Positions 1-11,931 of a stretch of 64,000 nt of DNA are shown here, piece by piece. How positions within the stretch are numbered: the stretch's first letter is position 1; every line of letters starts with the position of its first letter. This DNA is from Paracyclopina nana (lineage: Eukaryota; Arthropoda; Copepoda; Cyclopoida; Cyclopettidae), in NCBI GenBank assembly GCA_019096065.1, contig JAGUCH010000004.1:4278001-4342000 (forward strand), in the 5' to 3' direction. The notes below the pieces were generated by a model that worked only from the letters and a program-made list of their open reading frames with translations, was not told where the DNA came from and made no database searches. Made by a program: the position numbers and the translations under genes.

Positions 1-3000
1 GTCCGTCTTGGAAACTTTCTTGAGAAAGGTCTTTTCAGCCTGATCAATGAAAATGATTGCTGGTTGCAGCAATCTGGACACCTTGATGACCAAATGGAGT
101 AGCATGTTCAAGCCGGATTTGCCAGGGTATCTGCCCACAATGTTAGTTGCAGTAAGGTCAAACAGAGTGGCCTCCAATTCAGTACACATCGCATTCAATA
201 ACATGGTCTTTCCTGATCCTTCCGGGCCAGCAAGCAAAACGGACTTGACATGGGGAGAATTTTCTCTCAAGTATTGTGAGCCTAGAAATGAGGCCTTTTT
301 TAGCTAGATGAATTATAGGAGTAGACAGTCTTTACTCATTGGTAATATGCAGTACTCCAAAATGACCCTCCGCACATCTCCACCTCCTGGTGTGGGTTCC
401 CTTCCACCAATTTTCCCCTTTAAAGAGCCTCCTGTGTAAGAGATGTCTCCAAGAAATTCATTCAATCGCACTTTGGGGTACGTTTTGATAATTCCATTGA
501 GCACGAGTTCTTCGTACAACGACTAGAAAAATACGAGCGACTTTTATATCACAGTTCTTTCTAAGCATTTAGGGGGATTTTAAATACTTAATGACCCTCG
601 AATCAAATTTGAGGGATTTTAAGTAATTTTTAAAATGCCCCTAATATTCCATGAAACTAATCCAAATTCCAAAGAAGTTAGAAAAATGAGATGACCATCC
701 TAGATTCGAACCTCAGACAGTTGGAGCAGCATTCCAATACTCTAACCACTGAGCTATGGAAACATAATAGAAATTGCATGCAATGTATAGGACTATACCA
801 CAATTTAAGCCAGATAAAGAAATAAAAAAAAGTTAAGGGGTTTGAACCCTAGACTGCTAAATCAAGAGCCGAGGCTAGTAAAGCTGTATTCGAGTTTTCC
901 CATTTTAAAATCCTCGCTCAGCTATTTAATGACCCTACTTTACGTGCCCCAGCTCGAAATAAATAACTAATAATATCCACCAAATTGCTTAGAAAAGACT
1001 GATATAAAAGAGCTGAGTCGGATCGGTAAACTGAATTATAACACGAGGAAATCGTATTACAGTATATAAAGATCTTAAAATTCTATTATTTAGATCTATC
1101 ATCTTGTTCTTTAGTTCTTAAAAAACCAGGTAGAACTCAAACAATTTTTTCAACATAAAATCCACCTACATTTTATATCCCAAAGCCCACCTCATTTTTT
1201 ACCTTTGTGAAAGAACCCCATTTCAATATGACACTTAAAGCACATTGTAAAAACTGACAGGATATTGTTAAGCGAGACTCGCGCCATTCGCGTCTTACAA
1301 ACCTTGCGTCATAAACAATAGGCCAAAGGCGTTAAGTTGCTAGATTCCATGCGCCATCTAGCCCGGCAACTTTGCCCACTACATTTGACATGGCTACACT
1401 ACATAGGCAATCACAAATGGGCTATTTTTTGGCTTTTGGTGCACTAATTCTAAAAACTTTATTAATATGACATAATCTACGGATAAAATGGCACCCTTTC
1501 AAGCCATAAAACCATATACAACTCACACAAATTTCCAAGCTATTCATTACTGAAACCAATTTTTTCTAACCTGGCCCCACTGATCAGCCAATCAAATTGC
1601 CGCTCGTGATCACGTGACAAGTTTCGTGCGCGACAGTTTTTCCAAATATACTTGCCCTAAAAGCGCCATCTAGCGAAAAAGTTTGTCCCTCCAATGGCTT
1701 ATTACTGCATACGGGATACTAGCGCTGAGCCCCGTTTTGCAATAAGCCGTGCGGGTTGCGCAACGATACACAGTTAAAAACAAACCTTTCAAATTGCCGC
1801 AATGAAAGCAATTCTTATAATTTGTGGCTAGGAGTAGATTCTTTCGGCAGAGTTTTTTGTCAAGCCTATCCACAACTTAAGCATTGCCAGCTAATTACTA
1901 GATATGGTTGATACTTTTAGTGCCAATTTTGCAGCCGTATAATGGCTGATGAACATACCTCAGTTGTCCTGTCGGGAGTTAAATCCTTGTCCTTCTTTTT
2001 CTTGCCTTTTTTGCTCGCCTTTTTCTTGATGCGTTTTCTCTTCTTGTTGATTTTCCCCTTCTTTCCTTTATCTCTTTCAACAGCCTTATTGGGAAAAAAC
2101 AGTGCGATACTCGATGCAACATAGTACTTTAAAAATTGCCTTACAATTTTGAGCAAGTCCAGCTCTTCTCTCATGAGAACATCCACTTGTCTCCTGATTT
2201 CCTCTTCCACCTCACTTCTTTTCACATCTCTGATCATTTCTTCGTCGTAGCGCTGCTCTTTATTCTTGGTTTCATCCTTATTCTTCCAAGTTTCTAGAGC
2301 ATTGAAATAACCAGCATTAGTAAACCTGACTTTGAACCAGTTAGTCTACATCAACATCGTCTCGAAGTTGATACATTGTCTAAAAAGCTGATTGATGGTC
2401 ATGTACTTGGCGGTTGTTCGCAGTAATTTGCTTTGGTGGTGCAGAACATGTAGAATAATGGGTAAGCTACGGTATTTCATAGCGAGGCAAAATAATGTGG
2501 CGCTGATCCGGCTGTACTGAGCCTACGTATGGATGCATAATTAATAGCAGTTAGATGCATTAGATCAATACTTTTAGGTAAGATATCATGATATTTTTAA
2601 GTGCAGATAAATCATCTATTTTTGTCGTGTCCTTCGTGGTGGTATACCAAATTGGCCATAACATTCATCGTGGAGGTCTTGAATCGTCTCAGGTGCCTTT
2701 CTAGGAAGCCCCTCGTACTGGATACCCTTTTTTCTCATCCAAGTATCTTTCATGATAAAAACACTGATATGTTGAATATTTTTAGCTATACTTTGCGTGT
2801 AGAGAGCAAAATGGGGAAAAGTGGCTTAAGTAAGAAATCATTCTAGCTGAAAGAAGTAAAATATTCACATTGTAGCATTAAAAAAACTGATTTTGATTTC
2901 CAGAAATATTCGAGTATCCTCAACTGACTTCTAGAGGAGAGCTTTTAAATGAGACAGCACAAGATATGGAGAAAAGGTTGGAAAATATCAAGGAAATTTA

Positions 3001-4475
3001 GGCTTTCAACAGAATGAAATTCATGGGGATTATACATTTTTCAGCACTTTGATAATGGTATTTTTTGCAAATGAGGATAAGCTTACCTGTAAATATTTTG
3101 TCAGCAGCTTTGAGTCCCCTCACAAATTCCGAAACGGTGAGCTTGAACCCATCATCTTCGTCTTCTTTAACCTTTTTGTCCCCAGAGGATTTGTCATCCT
3201 TACTACTTCCACCCTTTTTTTCTTTTCTGCTGGATGGCTCTTCCTTCTGACTTTTCTCATTCTCGGCACCATTCTCCAAATAATCTGCTTGCAGCTCAGG
3301 ATGGAAAATGGCCCCCGATCCTCCCTCCTCGTCTGATGGATAATCAGGAAATTTGCCAGTTTCTTCCTTATCTGATTGGAACCAATTGCGAATTTCCTCC
3401 TTCATATTTTCAATGATTTCATCGCCTTCCTTTTCGCGTAGCTCATCTTTGACCGCGACCAAAGCCTTTTGGTACTCATCTTCATGTTTGGCTTGAAGGG
3501 CTCTTCTCTTTTCTTCCATTTCTTTCAGCTTTTCTTGGTACACTTTCGGATATTCTGGTGGGGGAATCTGAAATAATTGAATTTTCAACTGCCATCAAGT
3601 GGTATTTTCAGTAAAAAGCAATCATTGAATTACCATGCCAATAAAGACCAATTCCTCTTCCCTTTGGCGTCTCACTTTCTTCCTTGCTATGGCGCCCTTC
3701 CATATGCTTTGAATTTTGCTAGCTGCCATTGCCTCTGAAATGCTTTGAGAGGTTCTACCCTTGATTTTGTCTGATAGCTCTTGCTTCCGAATTTCTAGCA
3801 TCAGCTTTGCCCGTAACCTTCCTTGACGAGCTCTTTCGTGTTTTTGCAACATTCCCACCGCCTCTTCTACGGTCATTTTTGGCTCAGTGGCCTATTTTTG
3901 AAGAAATGATAAAAGAATGCTTTTGGACGAAGACCAAAAGTTGCCGCACTTACCACTTTGTCAGCTTCTTCCAGTTTGGCCATGGCCATATCCATCTGAT
4001 CTTTCCAATATTTGATAGATTCTGCTCTATCGGTGATGACAAACTTTGGCACTATTAACTCCACTTCAGATGGAGTCAAGCCCAGCTCGGCCATTGTGCC
4101 ATCATGATAGCTATACTCCAAATTGTCCAAGCTTACCAAATCATGCTTCAATTCTAAGATGCGACCGATTGTAGAGTCTAGGAGCTTTCTTAGCAAAATG
4201 CGCTTTTGAGGGTGGACCATTTGGTCATAGCACGAGTCGAGAGTGCGAAATATTCTTACATACTGCAGGTAAAGTTTTGAAACGGCCTTAAATGCCAATT
4301 CCCTGTCCTTTTCAGCCCTGCCAACGAGCGCAGTGTTCTCATTTGCAAGCACAGTTTGGATGTCAGCCTGGGTCTTCACCCACAACTGGTTATAGGTTCT
4401 GCGAGAAAAGGGATGTTTTTTGCTTGATTGTCAGTGCAGGTTTTCGTAAAAGTGGTCATTTTACCTATTGGACAT
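1..4475 (-). CDS. IQCA1: Dynein regulatory complex subunit 11 (IQ and AAA domain protein), 3' end outside window
   Basis: Subunit of the nexin-dynein regulatory complex of motile cilia and flagella. Eight exons fit in frame: 4475-4465, 4398-3954, 3891-3634, 3567-3087, 2293-2145, 2084-1959, 522-336 and 281 to the left edge, giving 646 residues so far. The ATG lies in an 11-nt first exon (MSNR). Seen in order: an N-terminal helical region with VHPQKRILLRKLL; an IQ motif (SKIQSIWKGAIARKK); an acidic then Lys-rich linker; EEIRRQVDVLMREELDLL; KKKKDKDLTPDR; LYEELVLNGI; and the start of the AAA ATPase with Walker A GPEGSGKT and Walker B IIFIDQAEK. Exon order and motifs follow vertebrate IQCA1 closely. 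Two introns are long (about 0.8 and 1.4 kb) while the rest are 48-70 nt. The remaining AAA half lies beyond base 1. The gene is divergent from BCAP31. Confidence 0.93.
523..1958. other. Long DRC11 intron, mostly non-coding, containing a tRNA-like dispersed repeat
   Basis: This intron separates the Lys-rich linker exon from the first AAA-proximal exon. Its left third holds a dispersed repeat (about 635-960, listed separately). The remainder is AT-rich and has no convincing open frame. A short motif, GCGCCATCTAGC, occurs near 1351 and again near 1661; nothing else is recognisable. Confidence 0.6.
635..960 (-). repeat. SINE-like dispersed repeat with tRNA-type A and B boxes, copy A
   Basis: Read on the minus strand, 690-763 resembles a tRNA head. 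It has an A box (TAGCTCAGTGGTTAGAG, 757-741), a perfect 5-bp anticodon-type stem, and the B box GGTTCGAATC (712-703). The acceptor and T stems do not pair, so it is not a functional tRNA. Flanking sequence out to about 635 and 960 resembles the copy at 32130-32450 in the same orientation, for example the ATGCCCC-AATATT block on the left and the AAAATCCTC-CTCAGCT and CCCTACTTT blocks on the right. This points to a tRNA-derived SINE family. The ends and any target duplication are not resolved. Confidence 0.65.
2811..3001 (+). CDS. Candidate tiny two-exon gene nested antisense in a DRC11 intron
   Basis: Inside the DRC11 intron 2294-3086, the plus strand offers ATG at 2811, a donor GTAAGA at 2830, a good acceptor TTTTGATTTCCAG ending at 2903, and a stop at 2999-3001. 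Joining 2811-2829 with 2904-3001 gives 38 residues in frame. They begin MGKSGLKIFEYPQL and end in a charged helix, DMEKRLENIKEI. Composition looks protein-like, but the product is very short and I recognise no family. It could be the end of a gene with other exons, or chance. No promoter was identified. Confidence 0.25.
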
Positions 4476-4815
4476 CTTGAAGGGTGAAAAATGTGGGTTG
4501 TAAAATCGATGGTTGATTTGTCTGCCTTATCTTCGATTAAACTTGCCGCCACCCTTACACTTTTTCCGTCAAATTGAAAGCTCCACTGGCACACTGGAGT
4601 TGCACTTTTAACACAATATATGTCAAGTGTCAAGTGGTGCTGAGTAATTTTAGAGACTAAGAGTGACGTAAACAAAAGAAGACACGGAACAGTCGAGTTA
4701 CTAGAGCTATCTTGGAAAAGTGCGAGGGGTGAGAAAGTTGCTTTCGTTGTGTTTTCAGCGAATTGGCATTTGTTTTCTTTTCTCTCCAGAGCTTGGTCAA
4801 TCCTTCATATTGATC
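4476..4815. promoter_or_regulatory. Shared divergent 5' region of DRC11 and BCAP31
   Basis: The 340 bp between the two start codons must hold both 5' UTRs and both promoters. No clear TATA box was found on either side. A bidirectional promoter is inferred only from the head-to-head layout. Confidence 0.45.
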
Positions 4816-5663
4816 ATGAGTTTGCATTGGACTATAATCGCTGGCTTTCTCTATGGGGAAATTGCAGTCATCCTTCTGCTTTTGATCCCCTTTATTTCCA
4901 ACCGAACATGGAGCAAGTTGTTCAAGTCACGGTTCTTGAAAGGGATCGAAAACCAATTTGTCTATTACTTTTACATCCTGGTTGCCATATTGGTCTTGTT
5001 TTTCCTCGGTAACATTTACATAAGATTTGAATTTTTATTTTGTTCGAAAACTGCAACTTTATATTTAGATGCCATTCGAGAAATGAGCAAGTATAGCGAT
5101 GACAAAGTATCTGGTGACCAAACCCATACCACCCACTTGGATGCCCAGGTACACATATTCACGCTTGCAATCAAGTATGTCTACAGTGAACTTTCCTGAT
5201 TTCAGATGCAAATGCATATGAGGCTCTTCCGTGCGCAAAGGAACTTTTACATCTCTGGATTCGCTCTCTTCTTGTGCTTGTAAGAATCCTTTTCTGCTTA
5301 CAGTATTCTCTAGTCTTATTTCTCACTTTCAGGGTCATCCGTCGTGTAGTCGGTTTGATTTGTGCCAATGCCATTCTTGAGGTTGAAAAGGAGGCTGCTA
5401 TGAAGCAAGCCCAATCGGCGTCGAGGGCTGCTGAAGCTTTAATGGGAGATGCTCCTACGGAAAAGAAGGATTCCGAGTTGGAAAAGAAGCTCAAGGCCAA
5501 AGATGAAGAATTACGCAAGGCCCAAGCCAATGTCGAATCTATGAAAACTCAATCTACTAATCTTACTAAGGAGTACGATCGGCTTATGGAGGAGAAGGAT
5601 AAGCTGGAAAGACGCCTTAGAGTGCTCGACGGAGGCTCAAGTGGAGACAAAAAAGGCGATTAA
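4816..5663 (+). CDS. BCAP31: B-cell receptor-associated protein 31 family, ER membrane chaperone
   Basis: ER protein of the BAP29/BAP31 family that helps sort and export membrane proteins. Exons 4816-5008, 5069-5148, 5206-5279 and 5333-5663 join in frame to 225 residues; human BAP31 has 246. Three membrane segments are visible: MSLHWTIIAGFLYGEIAVILL at the start, FVYYFYILVAILVLFFL, and FYISGFALFLCL running into a basic stretch. The luminal and cytosolic arrangement, including MRLFRAQRNFYISGF, is that of the family. The C-terminal 90 residues are a charged coiled coil. The protein ends KKGD, a KKxx-type ER retrieval signal as in the family. A poly(A) signal AATAAA lies at 5766-5771. Introns are 53-60 nt. 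Confidence 0.95.
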
Positions 5664-6272
5664 TTACTAATATTTTGACCAATAGCCAAATCTTTGAATG
5701 TCATGATCCCACGATTCGTGATACCAAACACTAAATTGTATTTTGCACCCAGAATTCGAACTAACAATAAACCCACTCAACTTAAAAGGGATAGATCCGA
5801 CGCGCGCTGGTAAGAGTAATCGAAACAAATATTTGACGAGCTGTCATCTATTTAAAAAATAGCTTCAGTGATAGCACTCTGTTACAGACTCAAGATAACG
5901 AAATGATATCTTGGCTAGCAATTACGTTTATCATGCTGGACAAGAGAAAAATATTAACATAATTGATATGAATAATAAGAAACAGGGATAGATGAATCAT
6001 AAAGTAACGAGCAGAGGAACAAACGAAATGAGTCTGATGAAGGGCATTTGTGCTTGTGAATGTGAGTAGTGGCATGTGTGTCACAAGTTGGTTGTAAGAG
6101 GTTCTTGAGTTGGTCGGTTGTCACTATGAACAGCTTATTTCTCTTCTCTGTATGTATGAATGAGTTGTTGACACACGCGTATGCTGCTTATCGGTCAAGC
6201 AAATCATCGCCGTCGTCTTATGCTTCTGTATGTATGCCGCTTGGTTTTTGTGCACTTTTTTCACAATCATCA
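5664..6272. other. Tail-to-tail intergenic region, BCAP31 and eIF4E3
   Basis: This region holds the 3' ends of two convergent genes. BCAP31 has an AATAAA at 5766-5771. No matching signal is obvious for the minus-strand gene. No other open frame is convincing. Confidence 0.6.
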
Positions 6273-7073
6273 TCAATCTTTCTTGCCAAAGGCGGAATGA
6301 GTCTGATGGGCTGAAATGATGAATAACGTGTTTAGCGTGCGTTTCTGAGTGCACACTCAAGTATTAAACTTACGCTTATAAAACTCCGCATTGAATCGTA
6401 TATCGGGCATCAGAAGATGAATTTTTTGTAGCACTCGACTTTCTTCAACAGCCTTAGAATTTATGTTCCATACTTGGATGAGGTCGTCCTTCTCTCTCGG
6501 AGATACAGACAGCCCACAAATGTCATCGTCCTCTCCGACGTAGTCTGTGAACTGCTCCCCAATGGCCGCCAGCAACAGCTCTTTCCAGACCCTAGGCTTA
6601 ATTTAAACGAGCGCAATAGGTCAGGATTTGCATTTTGAGTGCCATGACATCATGCTTACCGTTTCTCGTTTGGGACACTTGATCCTCCAAACGCCTCCAT
6701 TGGCGAGAGCAGGATCTTCCCACACGGGCTCTCTCTCCTCGCGCATGAGGTGGTAGTAGGAACGAAGGCGAAGATCTGACACATCGGGAATATGATTGTA
6801 AACACTCCAAAAGCCCTGGACGGTTGACACGGTGTAGATTTTCTTGATGTTGGCCTTGTACTCGTTCAACGAGGCGTTGTGCACGGCCTTGTCGAGCCAA
6901 AAGGTCCAGGACGTCTGGAGAGGCACGCCCTCGCTCTCCTGCCGGTTGAAGTGATCGAGGGTCTGCGACGTCATCTTGCTCGGCGAGAACGACATGATGG
7001 CGGGGTCGTCGGAGCCCACGTGCCTTGGGATGGCCATTGGCTTGGCAGCTGCCACGGTACGGCGATCCTCCAT
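6273..7073 (-). CDS. EIF4E3: Class III eukaryotic translation initiation factor 4E
   Basis: Binds the mRNA 5' cap in an atypical way; mammalian eIF4E3 competes with eIF4E1. Exons 7073-6660, 6596-6374 and 6310-6273 give 224 residues, the same length as human eIF4E3. Family signatures are [68 protein letters not shown] and FYKPH near the end. The start was set at ATG 7073 ([11 protein letters not shown]) because the family begins with a short variable leader; the frame continues upstream to 7166 without strong support. Exon 2 uses the acceptor TTAAG at 6600-6597, which keeps phase 0. Introns are 63 nt each. Confidence 0.94.
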
Positions 7074-7311
7074 TGTCGTGGGTGGAATCGTGGCGAAGAC
7101 TGTTTTTATTATGCAACTTGCGCGCTTGCCTTGTCGCGCACTTTCTTGAACAAAAAGCCTTGGCAACTCCTACAAAGTCTGCATTCCAGGGCTGCTGCAG
7201 CTGATGACACTTCGAGGCTTTTCGAGGGGCGATTCACATGACAGCGACGGGATTTTAGCTGGCCTGCCGGGCAACAAGTTTTTCCTCCATGACGTTGAGA
7301 ACGACGACGAG

Positions 7312-7758
7312 CAGGGTGACCAGAAAATTTGAGCGGGCTGTAGCCAGATTTTTCTCTAAAATAGCCACATTTGGCTATCTCAGAAAAAAGACTCAAAATA
7401 GCCACAAATTGCCAAAAAATAGCCACATTTTTAGGTATTTTCATGATGATAATAATTATTATGAAAATTTGATCCAATTTTTGGGATTTTTGTTGCTGAA
7501 TTCAAAAGTGAAATAATGATTTTCACCTTTTTTTGGTTGGCAAAAGATATAAAAAAAAGTCTGCCGTTTTTGCAAATTTAATTTTTTTCCCTAACTTTTT
7601 TTGCAGATTTTCAAGCATTTATTAAGTAAAAATATCAAATAATTGGGCTTTTCAAAAATAGCCACAAATGGCTATGGCTATTCGGCCTAAATTTGCGTAG
7701 CCACACATGGGTCAAAAATAGCCACTTTGGCTATAAATAGCCACATCTGGTCACCCTG
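7312..7758. mobile_element. hAT-type MITE with 8-bp target site duplication
   Basis: 447-bp element whose ends are perfect 13-bp inverted repeats, CAGGGTGACCAGA at 7312-7324 and its complement at 7746-7758. It is flanked by the 8-bp direct repeat ACGACGAG (7304-7311 and 7759-7766). An 8-bp duplication and CAGGG termini are typical of hAT transposons. The interior is AT-rich with many copies of ATAGCCAC in both orientations and no transposase frame, so it is non-autonomous. It sits between the start codons of eIF4E3 and the eight-RRM gene. Confidence 0.9.
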
Positions 7759-9310
7759 ACGACGAGTCGACGACGGCAACTTTTCATCAGCCTAGGGCAG
7801 CTCCACTGCACTGCTAATGGCTCCGGCAGTGGGCAGCAACGTCTGCGCCGGCGAACGAATGACGAAGGCGATCTCATCATCATCATCGCAGCTAGCAGAC
7901 CGGACCACTTCTCCCGTTAATGCGGTGAAAGACTAGAAATGTCACCGACTGTTTTGCCATATGAACATTCGTTCAAATATAGATTTTTGTAGCCCAAGTT
8001 ACCAATTTAATGAATTTATGCCATTTAATGCTAAATACAGCTTTTATTTTGTATCAGTCATTTCGCGAGATTTTTATCTTTTGCGTTACACATCGCCCAC
8101 TCGCTTCCTTTTTTTCGAATTCCTCAAAAAAATATTAGGTAGCGTGGAATTGGTGGCTAAAAAAAGATTTGCCGAAAAAGGTCGCGAAACGGTTGAGCTG
8201 AAAAAACAAGCGAGTGACACGTACGCATTTTTTTAATTGGCAACTCAACGAATCGCCGCTTGGTTGTGCCGATCCCTCAGTCGGATTTCTAGTCAATCGG
8301 TAGTAGCCAAGTCCAGTTAGCAGACAAAGGCAAATTGGGCTGCTGAAAGAGAGCAATGCTTAGATTGAGATTAAAGCATTAGAAATGATTGAAAAATACC
8401 CTGGGCACGATTGTAAAGGTCTACTCATATTCATAAAACTAAAATAGACGTTATCAAATATTTCCACCATGATTGCTATTGTCATCTAAAGCCTTTGTTT
8501 TAGTCAGCTTCCTCAGCCAAGTAAGTTGTAGTAAATTGCGTTTTATAAGCGCTGGGCTCCAGTCTGATGTGGCGCGTCTTTTACTTGCCGCCAACAGTTA
8601 CTTTTTGGCTTGTTTGAGCTCACAAGCGTAAAGTACGAATGGCGCTTTTTCGAATTGTTTGCGCTTAAAACAGGACACCTACGCCTGACAGCACTGAGGG
8701 CTGTAATAGGGCGAGGCCAAAGACGGAGGAAGCCGAGCTATTCGACATTGGGGACGAAACGTCAAAACGTTTTCTCACCCCCGCCTCCATTTCTGGACTT
8801 TGCGGTAAGTGAAACCAGTGCTAAAAAACAAGACTAGTCTCCGTGCAGCGTTGAAGTGGGTGATCGAGGTCACTTCGCGACTAGTTTCGCCACAATCTAC
8901 TTCCAAAGTTCGCCCACGAGTTGGCCGCTGCGAATTACGTCATTGCGTTGCACATTTAACACTTTCGTTTCGGTTGCCGGAAAAGTCCTCAATCGCATCT
9001 CCAGTGCTTAAAACGGCTCCGATCGCTTCAAAACTGACCAAATCTGCGATTTCTGCCGAATTTGTGCACATTGTCGGCTCGATTTTGCTAGCTATTCTAC
9101 CAGTAAAAAGAGGCCTTATTTTACCGACAGGTGGGCGAGGCCCTCGGCTTTTGAAACCTCGTGTCTTTATTGTGTACACCGTGACGATTTCGCGGGATAT
9201 TTCTTAACCACATGGCTCGAGTGTTGACAGCTATTAAATGTTGCGTCATCGTTAATTAGTTGTTGTTCTCTGTTGCAGATTGCCCCTGATCAGTCTGCGA
9301 GCTATTCCAG
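7759..9310. other. Upstream region of the eight-RRM gene with a probable non-coding 5' exon
   Basis: No conserved coding frame was seen. A donor GTAAGT at 8805-8810 and a pyrimidine-rich acceptor TCTCTGTTGCAG ending at 9278 suggest a 5' UTR intron of about 474 nt; an in-frame TGA at 9287 shows that the sequence before 9311 is untranslated. The true transcription start is unknown. Confidence 0.5.
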
Positions 9311-11896
9311 ATGTCAGCATGCCCCTTGTTTGATCGGATCACTATGATCAATACTTCTCCGCCGAGTGCAACTGATTACAAGCGGCTCATCAGCAACCAT
9401 CACAATTTACCCCCACAAATGAACCCTCAGCTGAACGGAAATCCCCCTGGAGGCCCAGGACCCGGGGGTGGCAGCATTATGAACGGTGGGAGCACCAACG
9501 GTGTCCTCATGGACAAGGATCACATTCCTGAGGCGCCTAGTAGCTTGGAGAAAGATTACTACGGCTGCTACTGCCTCAAGTTCATTGTTAAGAATGGCAC
9601 TCACATCACCGAGGAAAAGGTGCTCGAGGATTTTGGCCAGTTTGGCGAGGTAGTGGATGTTCGGGGTCCCGGACTCTTTTCGGGCCTCAGAGGCAACCAC
9701 GTGTATGTGCGGTTCATCGAGAAGATTGACGCTGAAGAAGCTCTTCGACATCTGTCAGTCAAGTACCATCAGTTGACACCTGCCAGTATCAGTGATGTGC
9801 TCCCTGATAACTACGGACTATACACCATTTCGTTCTACAACAAAACCGGCATCCCCAGTGCCGAGGTGCGCCGTGAGTTCTCCAACTTTGGTGAAGTGAA
9901 GAACCTCACGGGGTCCCTAGATGTGAAGGGTGGCCGTGTCTTTGTCTCCTACAAAGAAAAGTCGTCGGCAGTGCAAGCCCTGCAAGCATTTTTCTTCCGC
10001 AAGGACAAGTACCCCAATATGAAGTTTGCGTTGCCACGATGTGAAAAGGACTACTTTGGCTGCTACTGCCTTAAGTTTTACAACAAAAGTGGCGATATCA
10101 CGGAGGACAAAGTGCTCCGAGACTTTGGCCAGTTTGGCGACGTTGTGGACGTGCGAGGCCCCGGCCTATTCGACGTCACCGGGGATGACGTCTATGTGCG
10201 CTACAAGGAAAAGTCGTCAGCTGAGCAGGCTCTGATTGAGCTTGTTGGCAAGTATGACTCTCTCTGCCTAGCGCCGCCTAGTGACATTCAGGCTGACAAG
10301 TTTGGCTACTTTACCATTACATTTGTCAATGACAAGTGCCTGTCCAAGTCAGATGTGTGGTACATTTTCTCCAAGTTTGGCACTGTGGCCTGTGTAAACG
10401 GCACCTTTGACTGCAAGAAGGGTCGTGTCTTTGTCTCCTATAAGGAGAAGCAGGGCGCTCTCAATGCCCTTGAGACCATGCTCATCACCAAAGAGTATCA
10501 CCTGCAGGTGTCGAAGAACTCGACTGTGCGCAAAAACGACTATAATGTTGTGGCCAGTGCCAAGGAGTGTCTGGAGCCAGATTTCAGCAATGGCTCTGAG
10601 GCTGGCATGTTGAACATTGCATCCTCTCGACAAGACAAACAGCACTTGTCTCAGCAGTCCAATGGCATCATGAATAACATGAGTAATGGCCACTCTTCAG
10701 CTGCTGCCACTGAAGACATGATGCAACAGCACATGAACCAGGTGACAACAGTCATGTCTCCGCAGCAGCATGGTGGTCGCATTCGAGACCATAGTCGCTC
10801 TCGTGAGCCTTCCCTTGTACCTGTGGGCCCTGTTCCCTCCTTGGCTCAGCTGTCATCAGTTCAGCAGCAACAAGTTGTGGCACCTCCTCAACAGCAGCAA
10901 CAGCAGCCTTCTTCAGTTCTGGAGTCGAATAAGGCCTCGAGCATGAATCTGAAGGGCAACAGCAACAATGGCCTGGTCAAGTTCAACCGTAATGTGGAGA
11001 AGGACATTTTTGGCTACTTTTGCCTGTCGTTCCTCAATGAGGACGGCGATATCAACGAGAAGAAAGTGCGACATGACTTTGGCAAGTTTGGTGAAGTGGT
11101 GAGCGTGCGAGGTGCCCTTGGGAAGCAAAAGGGCCACGTGTTTGTCCGCTTTAGGCGCAAGGAGGCGGCTGAGAATTGCCTCAATTGCCTCAACTCCTTT
11201 CCTCTGAGTGAGATGTCGGAGCTTTTCGGCAAGTACCTGTACTTGTCGCCTGCCACACCTCGAGACATTGACTGTGATATGTATGGGCTCTACTCAATCT
11301 CCTTCCTCAACCTGAACATGAAGTCATTCCGCGAGATCCGTCAGGAGTTCACCAAGTTTGGCGAAATTGTTCGCCTCACCTCGGGCGGATCCGGCAACAC
11401 GGACGAGCTTGTCTCAATTTCATACAGCAACAAGGCTGACGCAGTCAAGGCTCTGCAGACGCATTTCACCAACAAGGAGTTCCCCTACTTGGACATTGCC
11501 AAGGGCTCGTCCCTTCTCCTCGTGAACAGCAGCGACTCAAGCGACAACGAAGATAACGAGGCTGACTATAATAACTACGATGTCATCGGACTTCAACAAC
11601 AGCAATCTGTGGCAGTGAGGCCGCCTTTGCCCATTGGATCGCAGCAGACCCCGCTCCCGCAAAATGCTTCTCATCATCCCCACAGGAAGGACCCCTTCCA
11701 CGACCCCTCACCAGTCAAGACAGGTCCTAGTGGATCCGATGTTGTCGATGAGCTCCTTAAGCCATTCCAAAGCTATTTTAGCATTTACCGCACTGGACAA
11801 TATCACAGTCCCCTGGTTGGCGATCTTCAGGCCAGCAGCGACATCAATTTCCCCAATGGGGGAGTCCCTGTCACTCTTCATGACCCTATTTCCCCC

Positions 11897-11931
<35 letters not shown>

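Noticed and set aside
690-763. Functional tRNA gene
   Set aside because: A and B boxes and an anticodon stem are present, but acceptor and T stems do not pair and the flanks are repeated at 32 kb, so it is a SINE head.
5171-5530. 119-codon minus-strand frame over BCAP31
   Set aside because: It is antisense to two conserved BCAP31 exons and has no similarity of its own.
6598-7166. Longer start and alternative frame of the eIF4E3 exon (start 7166, or a 172-codon frame)
   Set aside because: The extra N-terminal residues have no counterpart in the family and the alternative frame is an overlap of the conserved exon. ATG 7073 gives the exact family length.
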